From positions 1,302,001-1,366,000 of the forward strand of contig OZ240668.1 of the NCBI GenBank assembly GCA_965198655.1: a DNA stretch of 64,000 nucleotides. Reading direction: 5' to 3'. The translations under genes and the position numbers were made by a program. Below the pieces are notes generated by a model. That model saw only the letters and a list, made by a program, of their open reading frames with translations. It did not search any database and was not told the DNA's origin. This document shows positions 1 through 8,965 of the stretch, piece by piece (the stretch's first letter is position 1; each line of letters starts with the position of its first letter). This stretch comes from Lichenicola sp965198655 (GTDB lineage: Bacteria > Pseudomonadota > Alphaproteobacteria > Acetobacterales > Acetobacteraceae).

Positions 1-964
1 CGGGCGCCGGCCTTGCATGGACGATGTCGGAGACCTGGTCGACGACGTCGCTCGCCAGCTTCAGGGACGGGTCGACGTATGTCCTGAGGTTTTCGCTCCG
101 GTCGTCGGACCGGACCTGCTTCAGCACGTGGTTCACGTTCGGCAGGATCTCCAGCCTGGCCACGGGGTTGGCATCAGCCAGCCGCCGTGCATCCGCGGGT
201 TCGACCTGCAGGTCGCGGTCGCCCTGGAGGATCAGGACGGGCTCGCGGATGCCGGCGATGAGCTTGTTAGGCTTCAGGGCCAGCTCGCTCATGAGGAAGT
301 CCTGAATGGCTGGCCGGAACAAAGGCATGAGGGCCGGGCTGATGCCGGCCGCTGCCACGTGCTGTCCGGCTTCGAGCGAGGCGATGATGGACAGGGCCCG
401 GGGCAGGATCGGGACGTTGGCAGGGTTCGCGCGGAGCTGGCTGCGCAGCACTTCGCCCAGAGACCGGCCGGGCGTGGCGACGAGGATCAGCCCGCATGTC
501 GGTTCAGGCTGCGCCGCAAGAAGCGCGACAAGCCCACCCTCGCTGTGCCCGAGCAGCCAGACGCAGGAGGCTCCGGTCCTGGCGCGCAGGACGACGATCC
601 AGCGGCGAATGTCGGCCGCGTAGTCGTCGATGGTTACCTGGTTGCCATCCGGAACGGCCGCCTGGCTGCCGAACAGGCCGCGCTTGTCGATCCGCAGCGT
701 CGTGATGCCGTGCAGGGCTAGCCCCTCCGCCAGAAACCGGTAGGTGGCGGCCTGCAGGCCCGCCGGGCTGTTCCCGTCCCGGTCCACGGGTCCGGAACCG
801 GGTATGATGAGCACCACGGGAGCATGTTGCGCCGGTGCGAGCCGGAGCGTCCCGGCCAGGGGACCTGACGGTCCCGGTGCCGTCAGCGGTTCCTCCGACG
901 CGGCGGGGCGGCAGATTGCCAGGATCGAGACGGTCAGGGTCGCGAAGAGGGTGAGGCGCTTCAT
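1..964 (-). CDS. Secreted alpha/beta hydrolase (partial, 3' end outside window)
   Basis: The reading frame begins at ATG 964 and runs open off the left edge (about 321 codons seen). The N-terminus is a typical Sec signal (MKR, a hydrophobic stretch, then a small-residue cleavage region near AAS). The nucleophile elbow GHSEGG places Ser at about residue 141, an IIPGSGPVDRDG segment forms the likely oxyanion turn, and a late LQGDRD supplies the probable acid. The family is the dienelactone-hydrolase/S9-like alpha/beta hydrolases. The substrate cannot be told. It is followed downstream on its own strand by material outside the window; upstream lies the divergent-facing end of a methyltransferase gene on the same strand. 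Confidence 0.8.
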   Translation of the reverse strand, partial: MKRLTLFATLTVSILAICRPAASEEPLTAPGPSGPLAGTLRLAPAQHAPVVLIIPGSGPVDRDGNSPAGLQAATYRFLAEGLALHGITTLRIDKRGLFGSQAAVPDGNQVTIDDYAADIRRWIVVLRARTGASCVWLLGHSEGGLVALLAAQPEPTCGLILVATPGRSLGEVLRSQLRANPANVPILPRALSIIASLEAGQHVAAAGISPALMPLFRPAIQDFLMSELALKPNKLIAGIREPVLILQGDRDLQVEPADARRLADANPVARLEILPNVNHVLKQVRSDDRSENLRTYVDPSLKLASDVVDQVSDIVHARPAP

Positions 965-1002
965 CACGTCGTGCCGAAGGGTGGATCTGGATCGCCAAAA
1001 TC

Positions 1003-1929
1003 CTACGACGGGTCCCGCTCCCAGAAGAAGGTGAGCTCGTGCTTGTTGTGCGACAGGTGCAGCAGGCGGGCGCCGGGGAGTGCGGCCAGGGCGTCGGCGG
1101 CGTCGTGGTCGGTCGGGTCCTGGAACTTGATGGTGCAGACGATCCGGCCCGCGGTGCCGGCTTGGGTCCAGCGGCGCAGCAGGGCGAGCAGGCGGGCGGG
1201 ATACGCGATCACGTCGCTGAACAGCCAGTCCACCGCCGGCTCGCGCGTCGGGTCGAGCCCGAAGGCGCTGTCCCGCCGGAACCGCACGCCCGGCAGGGCG
1301 GCGACGCGGGGATCGAGCGGGGCGCGGTCGACCGCGGTCACGGCGGCGCCCAGGCTGGCGATCGCCCAGGTCCAGCCGCCGGGGGAGGCGCCCAGGTCGA
1401 GGCAGGTCTGGCCCGGTTCCGGCCAGGCGCCGAGCCGGGCGCAGGCTTCCCACAGCTTGAGGTAGGCCCGGCTCGGCGGGCCGATGCGGTCCTCGTGGAA
1501 GCGGGCGACGCCGCCGGGGAACGGGCTGGTCTTGGTGGTGCTGAGCAGCAGGCGGTCCGGCGCCAGCAGGGTCCAGGCGCCGAGCGGTGCCGTGGGAGCG
1601 GCGGCCGGGAAGCGCAGCGGCGCCGCCTTCACCGGCGGCAGGCGGGCGGCGATCAGGGCGGAGCGGCGATGGTGCAGCGCCGGCAGGTGGCTCCAGTTGC
1701 GCTGCCGGTCGCGCAGCGCGGCAACCGCGTCGCCGATGGAGGCGCAGGCGACCTCTTCCGGCGCATCCCACCGGTCCAGCGCCCAGAACGCCGGCGCCGG
1801 CGGGTCCGGCGACAGCGCCAGCCGGCCGAGGACGACGGATACCGCGACGCCGCGGCGATCGAGCTCCTCGGCCAGCACCGCCTCGTTGCCCTCCGAGGCG
1901 AGGTAGGCGGCGCGGGTCCCCTCGGTCAC
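1003..1929 (-). CDS. FtsJ/RlmM-like SAM-dependent RNA methyltransferase
   Basis: This encodes 308 residues. The Rossmann SAM motif CLDLGASPGGWTW, the acidic SDVI, the lysine in CTIKF and the glutamate in HELTFF match the K-D-K-E catalytic set of FtsJ-fold 2'-O-methyltransferases. An N-terminal region of about 150 residues would fit a THUMP-like substrate module, as in RlmM, but this is inference. I chose the GTG at 1929 because it overlaps the stop of the upstream DUF423 gene by four bases (GTGA). A longer frame to 2304 exists but only shadows that gene. The target is probably rRNA. Confidence 0.8.
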   Translation of the reverse strand: MTEGTRAAYLASEGNEAVLAEELDRRGVAVSVVLGRLALSPDPPAPAFWALDRWDAPEEVACASIGDAVAALRDRQRNWSHLPALHHRRSALIAARLPPVKAAPLRFPAAAPTAPLGAWTLLAPDRLLLSTTKTSPFPGGVARFHEDRIGPPSRAYLKLWEACARLGAWPEPGQTCLDLGASPGGWTWAIASLGAAVTAVDRAPLDPRVAALPGVRFRRDSAFGLDPTREPAVDWLFSDVIAYPARLLALLRRWTQAGTAGRIVCTIKFQDPTDHDAADALAALPGARLLHLSHNKHELTFFWERDPS

Positions 1930-2366
1930 GCGCGGCGGCGGAGGCAGGCGAGGGCGAGCAGCAGCCAGCCCGCCATCAGCACGCTGCCGCCGAAGGGGGC
2001 GGCATGGCCGAGCAGGCTGGCCCAGGCGGCGTCGCGATCGAAGCCGAGCGCGTAGACGCCGGCGCAGAAGCAGGCGATGCCGAGCCCAAAGGCCAGGCCC
2101 GCGAGCCGGAGCAGCACGCCGCCGCGCCGCTCGGCGAGCAGGCCGCAGGCGAGCAGCGCCGGGACGTGCCAGCCCTGCATCTGCACGGCACTGCGCAGCA
2201 GCTCGCGGCCGCCCGGCGCCAGCATCCGCTCCGGCAGGTGCGCCGCCACCGCGCCCATCGCCACCGTGGAAAGGCCGAGCACGGCGCCCGCGACGAGACA
2301 CCACCGCGCGGCGACGTGGTCCGGCGCCTGGCCGGTCCCGGGGCGTGCGGGAGGAGGGGACCGCAC
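1926..2366 (-). CDS. DUF423 family inner-membrane protein
   Basis: This is a 146-residue protein with about four hydrophobic helices. The pattern GAVAAHLPER followed by AVQMQGWHVPALL matches the DUF423/TMEM256 family (YgdD/YwdK-like), whose function is unknown. It is translationally coupled by a GTGA overlap to the downstream methyltransferase gene, an arrangement that suggests co-transcription. The N-terminal 20 residues are proline-rich and the true start could be slightly downstream. Confidence 0.75.
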   Translation of the reverse strand: MRSPPPARPGTGQAPDHVAARWCLVAGAVLGLSTVAMGAVAAHLPERMLAPGGRELLRSAVQMQGWHVPALLACGLLAERRGGVLLRLAGLAFGLGIACFCAGVYALGFDRDAAWASLLGHAAPFGGSVLMAGWLLLALACLRRRA

Positions 2367-2392
2367 GGGTGCGGCGTCCGAGCGCCGGGATC

Positions 2393-2836
2393 CTAGCGGC
2401 CGGGCTTGCCCAGGTCGCGCATCGCCACCACCAGGTTCATGTGCCGCAGCAGGAGCTGGTGCGGCAGCGACGGCAGGTAGATGCGCAGGACCTCCAGCCG
2501 CTTGGAGTCCGGCAGCGTCGCGAAGCTCGGCCGGGAGGCCTGCGCCCCGTCGGCGGCGTCGTAGGCCTTGGCGACGGCGACCGCCAGCTCCGCCGGGACC
2601 GAGGCCAGGAGAGTCTTCTGGGCCGGGCTGAGCAGCCTGTCGCGCAGCGGTCCCGACAGCGTGCGGTGTTCCGCCACCCTCGGCGCCTCGTACGGCTTCA
2701 GCCGGTCCAGCGGGAACTCGATCTCGACGCCGTTGTCCTGCATCACGTAGCCGGTGGTGCCGTCGACATCGACCAGCTTCCCGTGCCGGGATCCGCTCAG
2801 ATCCGAAACCCGGTCGCCGACGGAAACGGAAGCCAT
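2393..2836 (-). CDS. Conserved hypothetical protein with small beta-barrel-like N-terminus
   Basis: This encodes 147 residues from ATG 2836, preceded by a GAGG-type ribosome binding site about nine bases upstream. The first 55 residues (VGDRVSDLSGSRHGKLVDVDGTT, then an acidic EIEFPLDRL) read like an SH3/PRC-like barrel. The remainder is helical, ending with SLPHQLLLRHMNLVVAMRDL. I do not recognise the family. The frame can be extended upstream to 3031, but that extension is arginine- and proline-rich and not protein-like. It lies 26 bases upstream of the DUF423 gene. Confidence 0.6.
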   Translation of the reverse strand: MASVSVGDRVSDLSGSRHGKLVDVDGTTGYVMQDNGVEIEFPLDRLKPYEAPRVAEHRTLSGPLRDRLLSPAQKTLLASVPAELAVAVAKAYDAADGAQASRPSFATLPDSKRLEVLRIYLPSLPHQLLLRHMNLVVAMRDLGKPGR

Positions 2837-3244
2837 GGACGAAACCTCATGGGATGGCGGGTGCAAGGAGCCTAGAAGTTCACGGATGCCGGTTTCCCGC
2901 AATGCGGGTGCTGCCCGCGCGTCACGATGTCGGGTTTCCTGGTCTTCGACCCGGGCGGAGCCGGCCGGCTCGTTGCCGCCCCGATACGGCCGCCTTGGAG
3001 CGTGATGCGTGGGCGCCGCCCGCGAGATCATGCCGTTCGCATCGCGCGACGCTGATCAGGCGCACGGCTGGGCGTTACGCGGGGACATGAGGGATACGCG
3101 GGGTGCCGGCGGGGTGCCGCGTCGCGAGCGCGTGCTGGAGAACGTGCCGGGCCGGCCAGGAAAGTTTCGGGCTCTCGATCGGGCGGCGCGTCTTGACCGG
3201 GCTCCTTGCCCTGGCTGACGGATCGCGGCTGCGTATAGTGCGGC
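2837..3244. other. Divergent intergenic region without recognised gene
   Basis: These 408 bases separate a leftward hypothetical gene from rightward prolyl iminopeptidase. Short frames here have no protein-like composition. The region should contain the promoters of both genes. I see no confident promoter motif, RNA gene or repeat. Confidence 0.5.
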
Positions 3245-4204
3245 ATGGCGACTGGCGACCTGTTTCCCGAGATCGAGCCGTTCGCGGCCGGCTACCTGCC
3301 GCTCGAGGCGACGACGGAGGCGGGCGCGCACGTGATGTACTGGGAGCAGGTCGGGCGTCCGGACGGGCGGCCGGTGCTGTTCCTGCACGGCGGCCCGGGT
3401 GCCGGGGCCGGGATCGTGCACCGGCGTTTCTTCGACCCGCATGCGTGGCGGGTGGTGATCTTCGACCAGCGCGGCGCCGGGCGCTCGCGTCCGCAGGGAG
3501 CCTTGCGCGACAACAACACGGCGGCGCTGCTGGACGACATCGAGCGCCTGCGCCGCCACCTCGGCATCGCGAGCTGGGTGCTGTTCGGCGGCTCCTGGGG
3601 CTCCACCCTGGCGTTGTCCTATGCGCAGGCGCATCCCGACCGGGTGATGGCGCTGGTGCTGCGCGGCATCTTCCTGGGCCGGCCGGAGGAGCTGCACTGG
3701 TTCCTGTACGGGCTGCGCGCGGTGTTCCCGGACGCCCATGCCGCGTTCGCCCGGCACATCCCCGAGGCGGAGCGGAGCGACCTGCTCGGTGCCTATCTGC
3801 GACGCCTGACCGATCCGGATCCGGCCGTGCACCTGCCGGCGTCGCGGGCCTGGTCGGAATACGAGGGGACCTGCTCGACCCTGCTGCCGACCGGGGCGGC
3901 GGTGGCGAGCTTCTCGCGCGACCGCGCGGCCTTGGGCCTGGCGCGGATCGAGGCGCACTACTTCGCCAACGGGCTGTTCCTGCCGCCGGGCGGGCTGCTC
4001 GGCGGCATGGCGACGATGGCGCACCTGCCGGCCGAGATCGTGCAGGGCCGCTACGACATGGTGTGCCCGGCCCGGAGCGCGTTCGACCTCGCCGCCGCCT
4101 GGCCGGGCGCCCGGCTGACGATCGTGCCTGATGCCGGCCATTCCGCCCTGGAACCCGGCACGCGTCGGGCGCTGATCGCGGCACTGGAACGGTTCCGCGC
4201 CTGA
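3245..4204 (+). CDS. pip: Prolyl iminopeptidase (S33 family)
   Basis: This encodes 319 residues, the normal length of the family. It releases N-terminal proline from peptides in the cytoplasm. The HGGPGAG oxyanion-hole motif, the FDQRGAGRS segment, the nucleophile elbow GGSWGS, the acid in GRYDMVCP and the histidine in DAGHS are all present and in order. No signal peptide is seen. It stands alone, with 270 bases before the next gene. Confidence 0.92.
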   Translation: MATGDLFPEIEPFAAGYLPLEATTEAGAHVMYWEQVGRPDGRPVLFLHGGPGAGAGIVHRRFFDPHAWRVVIFDQRGAGRSRPQGALRDNNTAALLDDIERLRRHLGIASWVLFGGSWGSTLALSYAQAHPDRVMALVLRGIFLGRPEELHWFLYGLRAVFPDAHAAFARHIPEAERSDLLGAYLRRLTDPDPAVHLPASRAWSEYEGTCSTLLPTGAAVASFSRDRAALGLARIEAHYFANGLFLPPGGLLGGMATMAHLPAEIVQGRYDMVCPARSAFDLAAAWPGARLTIVPDAGHSALEPGTRRALIAALERFRA

Positions 4205-4474
4205 TCGTCCGAGCTGGTCGACGACCGGTGCGTGTCCCGTCGCCTAGCGGTCGAAGCCGCCCGCTCCCGGTGTCGCAGCCCGTTCCCCAGGCGGGCGATG
4301 CGTCCCGTCCGAGCCGCATCGAGGACGGAAGCAGCTCGTTCCGTCCGGGCCCACGCTTCCAGGCGACGCGTCGCCTGGATCGATCGCGTCTGGCCGAGAA
4401 AGGTGTTGCTTTATCGAGACTCGGCGGGTGTAGTCGATGACGCGGTCGAAACGAGACCACTGTCAGGGGTTGTG

Positions 4475-5188
4475 GTGGAAGCCAGCCATCAGCCAGCGGT
4501 GCCTGCCGGGCGGCAGCCCTACCTGGTCATGTCTGTCGTTCTCGCCGGGATCGTCGCGTTCGGCTTCTCGCACACGATCCCCTTCGACCTCGCCCCGCCC
4601 GGCCTCCCGCTGCTTCTCGTCCTGCACGCCGTCGTCTTCGGCGCCTGGGTGCTCCTGTTCATCGCGCAGCCGGTCCTGGTCGCCAGGCGCTCCGTTTCGG
4701 TCCACCGCACGCTGGGCTGGATCGGCGTGGCCCTTGCGTGCGCGATGATCGTGCTCGGCGGCAGCGCCGTGCTGTTCGCGCTGTGGAGCCACTCCCTTCC
4801 GCCCTTCTACCCGCCCGGGCTGTTCATCACCCGCGGCGTCGTCGGGCTGGTCCTGTTCGCCGGCCTCCTCGCGGCCGCGATCCGGCTGCGCCGCAGACCC
4901 GAATGGCACAAGCGGCTCATGCTGTGCGCCGCCATCACGGTGGTGGTTCCGGGGCTGGAGCGATCGCTTCCCTTGCCGTTGTTCGGCACCTCCTGGCCGT
5001 TCGTGGCCGACGGCATGCTCGATCTCATCGCCCTGGTCGGCCCGGCGACGGACCTCGCGACGCGAAGGCGGATCCATCCGGCCTACGCGTGGGGGGTGGG
5101 GGCGATCGTCGCCGGCCAGGCGGTTGTCGACCTTGCGGCACCGTCGCCCGTGGCGGTCCTCATGCTGCGACTGGTCGGGGCGCGGTAG
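4475..5188 (+). CDS. Integral membrane protein, uncharacterised (DUF2306-like)
   Basis: This is about 237 residues with six or seven hydrophobic helices. Conserved-looking features are VHRTLGWIG in the loop after helix 2 and EWHKRLML before a later helix, a histidine placement seen in DUF2306-like and related haem-b-like membrane proteins. That assignment is tentative. I prefer GTG 4475, six bases after an AGGGG box. GTG 4472 or ATG 4529 are alternatives. Upstream in-frame sequence to 4232 is arginine-rich and unlikely to be translated. Confidence 0.6.
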   Translation: MEASHQPAVPAGRQPYLVMSVVLAGIVAFGFSHTIPFDLAPPGLPLLLVLHAVVFGAWVLLFIAQPVLVARRSVSVHRTLGWIGVALACAMIVLGGSAVLFALWSHSLPPFYPPGLFITRGVVGLVLFAGLLAAAIRLRRRPEWHKRLMLCAAITVVVPGLERSLPLPLFGTSWPFVADGMLDLIALVGPATDLATRRRIHPAYAWGVGAIVAGQAVVDLAAPSPVAVLMLRLVGAR

Positions 5189-5471
5189 TGTCCCCGGACA
5201 TTCGCCCGCAGATTCCTGAATCGGGATGCTCGCGACGAGCGATGCCGCGTCCCCCGAGCTCGGTCAGCGCGGGACGATGCCGGCCGCGACCGCCGCCTGC
5301 GAACCCTCCCGTCGGCACGGCAATGGCTTCGCCTTGTTCCGTGCGCTCTTTTTCGCCGGCACCGGTGGATTTCGGGTGAACGTCCTGCAACAAGCGGCGT
5401 TAGGCGGGCGAACCAGACCAGTCCGCCGCCATGCCGGGCGGCGTTGCCATGGCCGAAGTTGAGGAAACAGA

Positions 5472-6050
5472 ATGAATCGTTACGCCCGCTGGGGCTTTGC
5501 CCTGGCTGTCCTGCCCATCGCCGCCTGTGCCAGCAACCCGCCGCCGCCGCCCGCGGCGCCTGCGGGCCCGCCGCCGCTCGCCTCCGCCGACGCCAGCTTC
5601 GTGACCGGCGCGGCCCAGGGCGGGATGACCGAGATCCAGGAAGCCCAGTTGGCGCAGAAGACCTCGCACAGCGCCAAGATCAAGGCCTACGCGGCCAAGA
5701 TGATCACCGACCACGACGCGGCGAACGACCAGCTCAAGCAGTTGGCGATGACCAAGAACGCGACCGTGCCGACCGCGGTGGACGACGCGCAGATGCAGGA
5801 GATCACCAAGCTGCAGGGCGAAACCGGCCGCATGTTCGACCGCGACTACATCGCCGACAACATCGCCGGCCACCAGCAGCAACTGGTGCTGTTCCAGACC
5901 GAGGCGCAGAGCGGCACCGATCCGGACCTGAAGAAGTTCGCCTCCGACACGGTGCCGACCATCCAGTCGCATCTCGACCAGGCGAACAAGCTGTCGGCGC
6001 CCGCCCACAAGGGCACGATGCGCCACCACAAGCACAAGACCACGTCGTAA
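5472..6050 (+). CDS. DUF4142 domain lipoprotein
   Basis: This encodes 192 residues. The N-terminus is a lipoprotein signal with lipobox-like LPIAAC, followed by a proline/alanine linker. The body (ASFVTGAAQGG..EIQEAQLAQ, KAYAAKMITDHDAANDQL, LFQTEAQSG.DPDLKKFA) matches DUF4142, a helical, ferritin-like periplasmic family of unknown role. A basic, histidine-rich tail (MRHHKHK) ends the protein. A strong ribosome binding site (GAGGAAACAGA) precedes the ATG, and a terminator hairpin follows at 6079. Confidence 0.85.
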   Translation: MNRYARWGFALAVLPIAACASNPPPPPAAPAGPPPLASADASFVTGAAQGGMTEIQEAQLAQKTSHSAKIKAYAAKMITDHDAANDQLKQLAMTKNATVPTAVDDAQMQEITKLQGETGRMFDRDYIADNIAGHQQQLVLFQTEAQSGTDPDLKKFASDTVPTIQSHLDQANKLSAPAHKGTMRHHKHKTTS

Positions 6051-6078
6051 CCGACGGCGCCCGGTTCGAGCGCAGTTG

Positions 6079-6111
6079 CGCCGCCCATGCCTCGCGCATG
6101 GGCGGCGTTTT
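6079..6111 (+). terminator. Intrinsic terminator after the DUF4142 gene
   Basis: A perfect 12-bp stem (CGCCGCCCATGC at 6079-6090 paired with 6096-6107) with a five-base loop is followed directly by TTTT. It ends transcription 30-60 bases after the lipoprotein stop codon. Confidence 0.85.
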
Positions 6112-6158
6112 CATATCCGGCGGCCCGGTCCTGGCCGGGCCTCATCGAGGGCTAACCC

Positions 6159-6482
6159 ATGTTCATCGCCATGAACCGGTTCCGGGTCGCACCCGGGTCG
6201 GAAACCGATTTCGAGCAGGTCTGGCTCAGCCGCGACGTGCACCTGCGCACCGTGCCGGGGTTCGAAAGCTTCCACCTGCTGCGCGGACCGGAGCACGAGG
6301 ACCACGTGCTGTACGCGTCGCACACGGTCTGGGCCTCGAAGGAGACGTTCGAGGCCTGGACCCGGTCGGAGGCGTTCCGCGAGGCGCACCGCAACGCCGG
6401 CCAGGCCGGGACCAGGGCGATGTACCTGGGGCCGCCGCAGTTCGAGGGCTTCGAGGTGCTGCAGACCGTGGACAAGGGGTGA
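6159..6482 (+). CDS. Antibiotic biosynthesis monooxygenase (ABM) domain protein
   Basis: This encodes 107 residues of a single dimeric alpha-beta barrel. MNRFRVAPGSETDFEQVW, PGFESFHLLRG and the W.S.EAFR..H segment match the ABM/HmoA-like group. Members include haem-degrading and small quinone-forming monooxygenases; the substrate here is unknown. Its TGA shares one base with the ATG of the adenosyltransferase gene, so the two are coupled. Confidence 0.8.
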   Translation: MFIAMNRFRVAPGSETDFEQVWLSRDVHLRTVPGFESFHLLRGPEHEDHVLYASHTVWASKETFEAWTRSEAFREAHRNAGQAGTRAMYLGPPQFEGFEVLQTVDKG

Positions 6483-7039
6483 TGGCGATCCGCATCGACC
6501 AGATCGTCACCCGTTCGGGCGACGACGGCCGCACCAGCCTGGGCGACGGCACGCGGTCGCCGAAGGATTCGATCCGCGTCGAGGCGTATGGCAGCGTCGA
6601 CGAGGCCAACGCGGCGGTCGGCGTGCTCCGCCTGCAGGTGGCCGGAAACGAGGGACTGGACGCGGTGCTGGCGCGGATCCAGCACGGGCTGTTCGACATC
6701 GGCGGCGATCTGTGCCTGCCGGGCACCGTCGACGCCCCGTACCGGATCGACGACCGGCTGCTCCAGTTGATCGAGGCGGAGATCGCCACCCTGCTGGAGC
6801 GGCAGGCGCCGCTGGACAGCTTCGTGCTGCCGGGCGGCAGCGCTGGCGCCGCGCAGGCGCACGTGGTGCGCACCGTGGTCAGGCGGGCGGAACGGCGGGT
6901 GGTCACGCTGGCGGCCGCCGAGCCGGTCAACCCGCTGGTGGTGCGCACCCTCAACCGGCTGTCGGACTACGCCTTCGTGCTGGCCCGCCACCTGAACGAC
7001 GACGGGCGCGCCGACGTGGTCTGGACCCGCGGACGCTGA
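6482..7039 (+). CDS. pduO: Cob(I)alamin adenosyltransferase, PduO type
   Basis: This encodes 185 residues. It transfers the adenosyl group of ATP to cob(I)alamin to make coenzyme B12. The ATP-binding N-terminus (TRSGDDGRTSLGDGTR), SVDEANAAVG, the VVRRAERRVV arginine motif and LNRLSDYAFVLAR are the PduO-family signatures. A CobA methyltransferase gene lies convergently just downstream, so two corrinoid steps sit together. The start is fixed by the one-base overlap with the ABM gene. Confidence 0.92.
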   Translation: MAIRIDQIVTRSGDDGRTSLGDGTRSPKDSIRVEAYGSVDEANAAVGVLRLQVAGNEGLDAVLARIQHGLFDIGGDLCLPGTVDAPYRIDDRLLQLIEAEIATLLERQAPLDSFVLPGGSAGAAQAHVVRTVVRRAERRVVTLAAAEPVNPLVVRTLNRLSDYAFVLARHLNDDGRADVVWTRGR

Positions 7040-7044
7040 CAGGA

Positions 7045-7065
7045 CGGCGGCCGAGTCGGCCGCCG
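7045..7065. terminator. Hairpin between convergent genes, possible bidirectional terminator
   Basis: Nine bases at 7045-7053 (CGGCGGCCG) pair perfectly with 7057-7065 around a three-base loop, exactly in the 32-base gap between convergent pduO and cobA. There is no T-run on either side, so termination is inferred from position only. Confidence 0.5.
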
Positions 7066-7071
7066 GTCGGA

Positions 7072-8037
7072 TCAGAACGTGTCCAGCACCGCCGCCGCGT
7101 CCGCGGCCAGGCCGCCCAGCGCGTCCCGCATCGCGACGATGCGGCCGATCACGATCAGCGCCGGCGTCGGCAGCGGGTTGCCGCGGAGCAGTTCCGGCAG
7201 GGTGGCGAGGGTGCCGACCAGCAGTTGCTGCTCGGCGCTGGCAGCGCGCGAGACCGCCGCCGCGGGGGTGTCGGCCGACATCCCGGCATCGACCAGCCGG
7301 ACCGCGATCGCGCCCAGGTTGCGTACCGACATGTAGAGCACCATCGGCTGGTCGAGCCGGGCGAGGGCGGACCAGTCGAGGGCCGCGACCGGGTCGTCCT
7401 CGCCCTCGGCGCTGTGGCCGGTGGCCAGCACGATCGCCTGGTTGACGCCGCGCACCGTCGCCGGGATGCCGGCGGCGGCGAGGCCTGCGAGCCCGGCGGT
7501 GAGGCCGGGCACGATCCGGAACGGGATGCCGTTGCGCGCCAGCACCAGCGCTTCCTCGGCGCCGCGGCCGAACACGTAGGGGTCGCCGCCCTTCAGCCGC
7601 AGCACGCGCTTGTTCTGCCGTGCGAGGAACACCAGCCGGGCGGAGATGTCGCTCTGGTGGATCGACGGCCGGCCGCCGCGCTTGCCGGCGAACTCGCGCA
7701 CCGCCTCCGCCTGTGCCAGGTCCAGCACCCCGGGATCGACCAGGGCGTCGTAGACGATGACGTCGGCCTGGATCAGCCCGCACAGGGCGTAGAGCGTGAG
7801 GTGGCCGCGGTCGCCGGGGCCGGCGCCGGCCAGCCAGACATGACCCGGCTGCAGCACCGGGCAGCGCGTGCCGAGCAGGCGGCTGATCGCGCGGTCGGGG
7901 TCGAGCGGGTCCTGGCCGCTCACGTCGGCGCCGGGCCGGGCGGGCGTCCCGTCGTCCGGTCCCAGCAACCCGACCGTCCCGCGGCGCCGGCCCCTGCCAT
8001 GAGCGTTTTTCCCTGGCAACTCGATGTCGCCGACCAT
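7072..8037 (-). CDS. cobA: Uroporphyrinogen-III C-methyltransferase (SUMT)
   Basis: This encodes 321 residues. It adds two SAM methyl groups to uroporphyrinogen III to give precorrin-2, the branch point to siroheme and cobalamin. Signatures are GAGPGD near residue 71, VYDALVDP, LRLKGGDPYVFGRG, PGLTAGLAG and MVLYMS. The family usually starts at the GAGPGD strand. The first 65 residues here are an unusual Gly/Arg/Pro-rich extension, and GTG 7923 would give a more typical 283 residues. Codon third positions in the extension still look coding. It is divergent from fpr. Confidence 0.88.
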   Translation of the reverse strand: MVGDIELPGKNAHGRGRRRGTVGLLGPDDGTPARPGADVSGQDPLDPDRAISRLLGTRCPVLQPGHVWLAGAGPGDRGHLTLYALCGLIQADVIVYDALVDPGVLDLAQAEAVREFAGKRGGRPSIHQSDISARLVFLARQNKRVLRLKGGDPYVFGRGAEEALVLARNGIPFRIVPGLTAGLAGLAAAGIPATVRGVNQAIVLATGHSAEGEDDPVAALDWSALARLDQPMVLYMSVRNLGAIAVRLVDAGMSADTPAAAVSRAASAEQQLLVGTLATLPELLRGNPLPTPALIVIGRIVAMRDALGGLAADAAAVLDTF

Positions 8038-8077
8038 AGATCAGCGTGCGGCGCAGCAAACGGGAGCATGCAGCGGT

Positions 8078-8908
8078 ATGTCGGACACGGATCTCGTCGA
8101 TGCAACGTCCGTGCTGGCGCCGCCGACCCGGACCTATGGCCATCTGAGCCCGGAGCGCGTGCTGAGCGTGCACCACTGGACCGACCGGCTGTTCTCCTTC
8201 ACCACCACCCGTGACCAGAGCCTGCGCTTCGAGAACGGCCAGTTCGCGATGATCGGGCTGGAGCTGGAGGGCAAGCCGCTGCTGCGCGCCTACAGCATCG
8301 CCAGCGCCAACTACGAGGACCAGCTCGAGTTCCTGTCCATCAGCGTGCCGAACGGGCCGCTGACCTCGCATTTGTGCCGGATCGTGCCGGGCGACGTGGT
8401 GCTGGTGGGGCGCAAGCCCACCGGCACGCTGCTCATCGACAATCTCCGCCCCGGGCGCAACCTGTACCTGCTGGCGACCGGCACCGGGCTGGCGCCGTTC
8501 CTGGCGCTGATCAAGGATCCGGCCGCCTATGAGCGGTTCGACCGGGTGATCCTGGCGCACGGCGTGCGCGTGTCGGGCGAGCTCGCCTACGCCAACCACA
8601 TCCGCCACGAGCTGCCGCAGCACGAGTTCCTGGGCGAGGAAGTGGCGGCCAAGCTGCTCTACTACCCGACCGTGACCCGCGAGGAGTACCAGACCACCGG
8701 CCGGCTGACCGACCTGATCGAGAGCGGCAAGCTGTTCGCCGATCTCGGGCTGCCGCCGCTGGACCCCGAGCACGACCGGGTGATGATCTGCGGCTCGGAG
8801 GCGATGCTGGCCGACCTGGAAGCAATGCTGGCGTCGCGCGGCTTCGACGAGGGCAACAATGCCAGCCCCGGCGCCTACGTGGTCGAAAAGGCGTTCGCGC
8901 AGCGCTGA
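8078..8908 (+). CDS. fpr: Ferredoxin--NADP(+) reductase
   Basis: This encodes 276 residues. The FAD-binding RAYSIAS motif, the pyrophosphate region, the NADP-binding ATGTGLAPF and the C-terminal sequence ending YVVEKAF identify the bacterial subclass of plant-type FNRs. It shuttles electrons between NADPH and ferredoxin or flavodoxin. I chose ATG 8078; a further in-frame ATG lies at 8024 but would overlap the divergent cobA start region. The glutathione reductase gene follows after 57 bases. Confidence 0.9.
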   Translation: MSDTDLVDATSVLAPPTRTYGHLSPERVLSVHHWTDRLFSFTTTRDQSLRFENGQFAMIGLELEGKPLLRAYSIASANYEDQLEFLSISVPNGPLTSHLCRIVPGDVVLVGRKPTGTLLIDNLRPGRNLYLLATGTGLAPFLALIKDPAAYERFDRVILAHGVRVSGELAYANHIRHELPQHEFLGEEVAAKLLYYPTVTREEYQTTGRLTDLIESGKLFADLGLPPLDPEHDRVMICGSEAMLADLEAMLASRGFDEGNNASPGAYVVEKAFAQR

Positions 8909-8965
8909 CCCATTTTGCCGGGGCAGGAACTGGTCCTGATCCCGCTGACGCGACAGGATCCGTCC

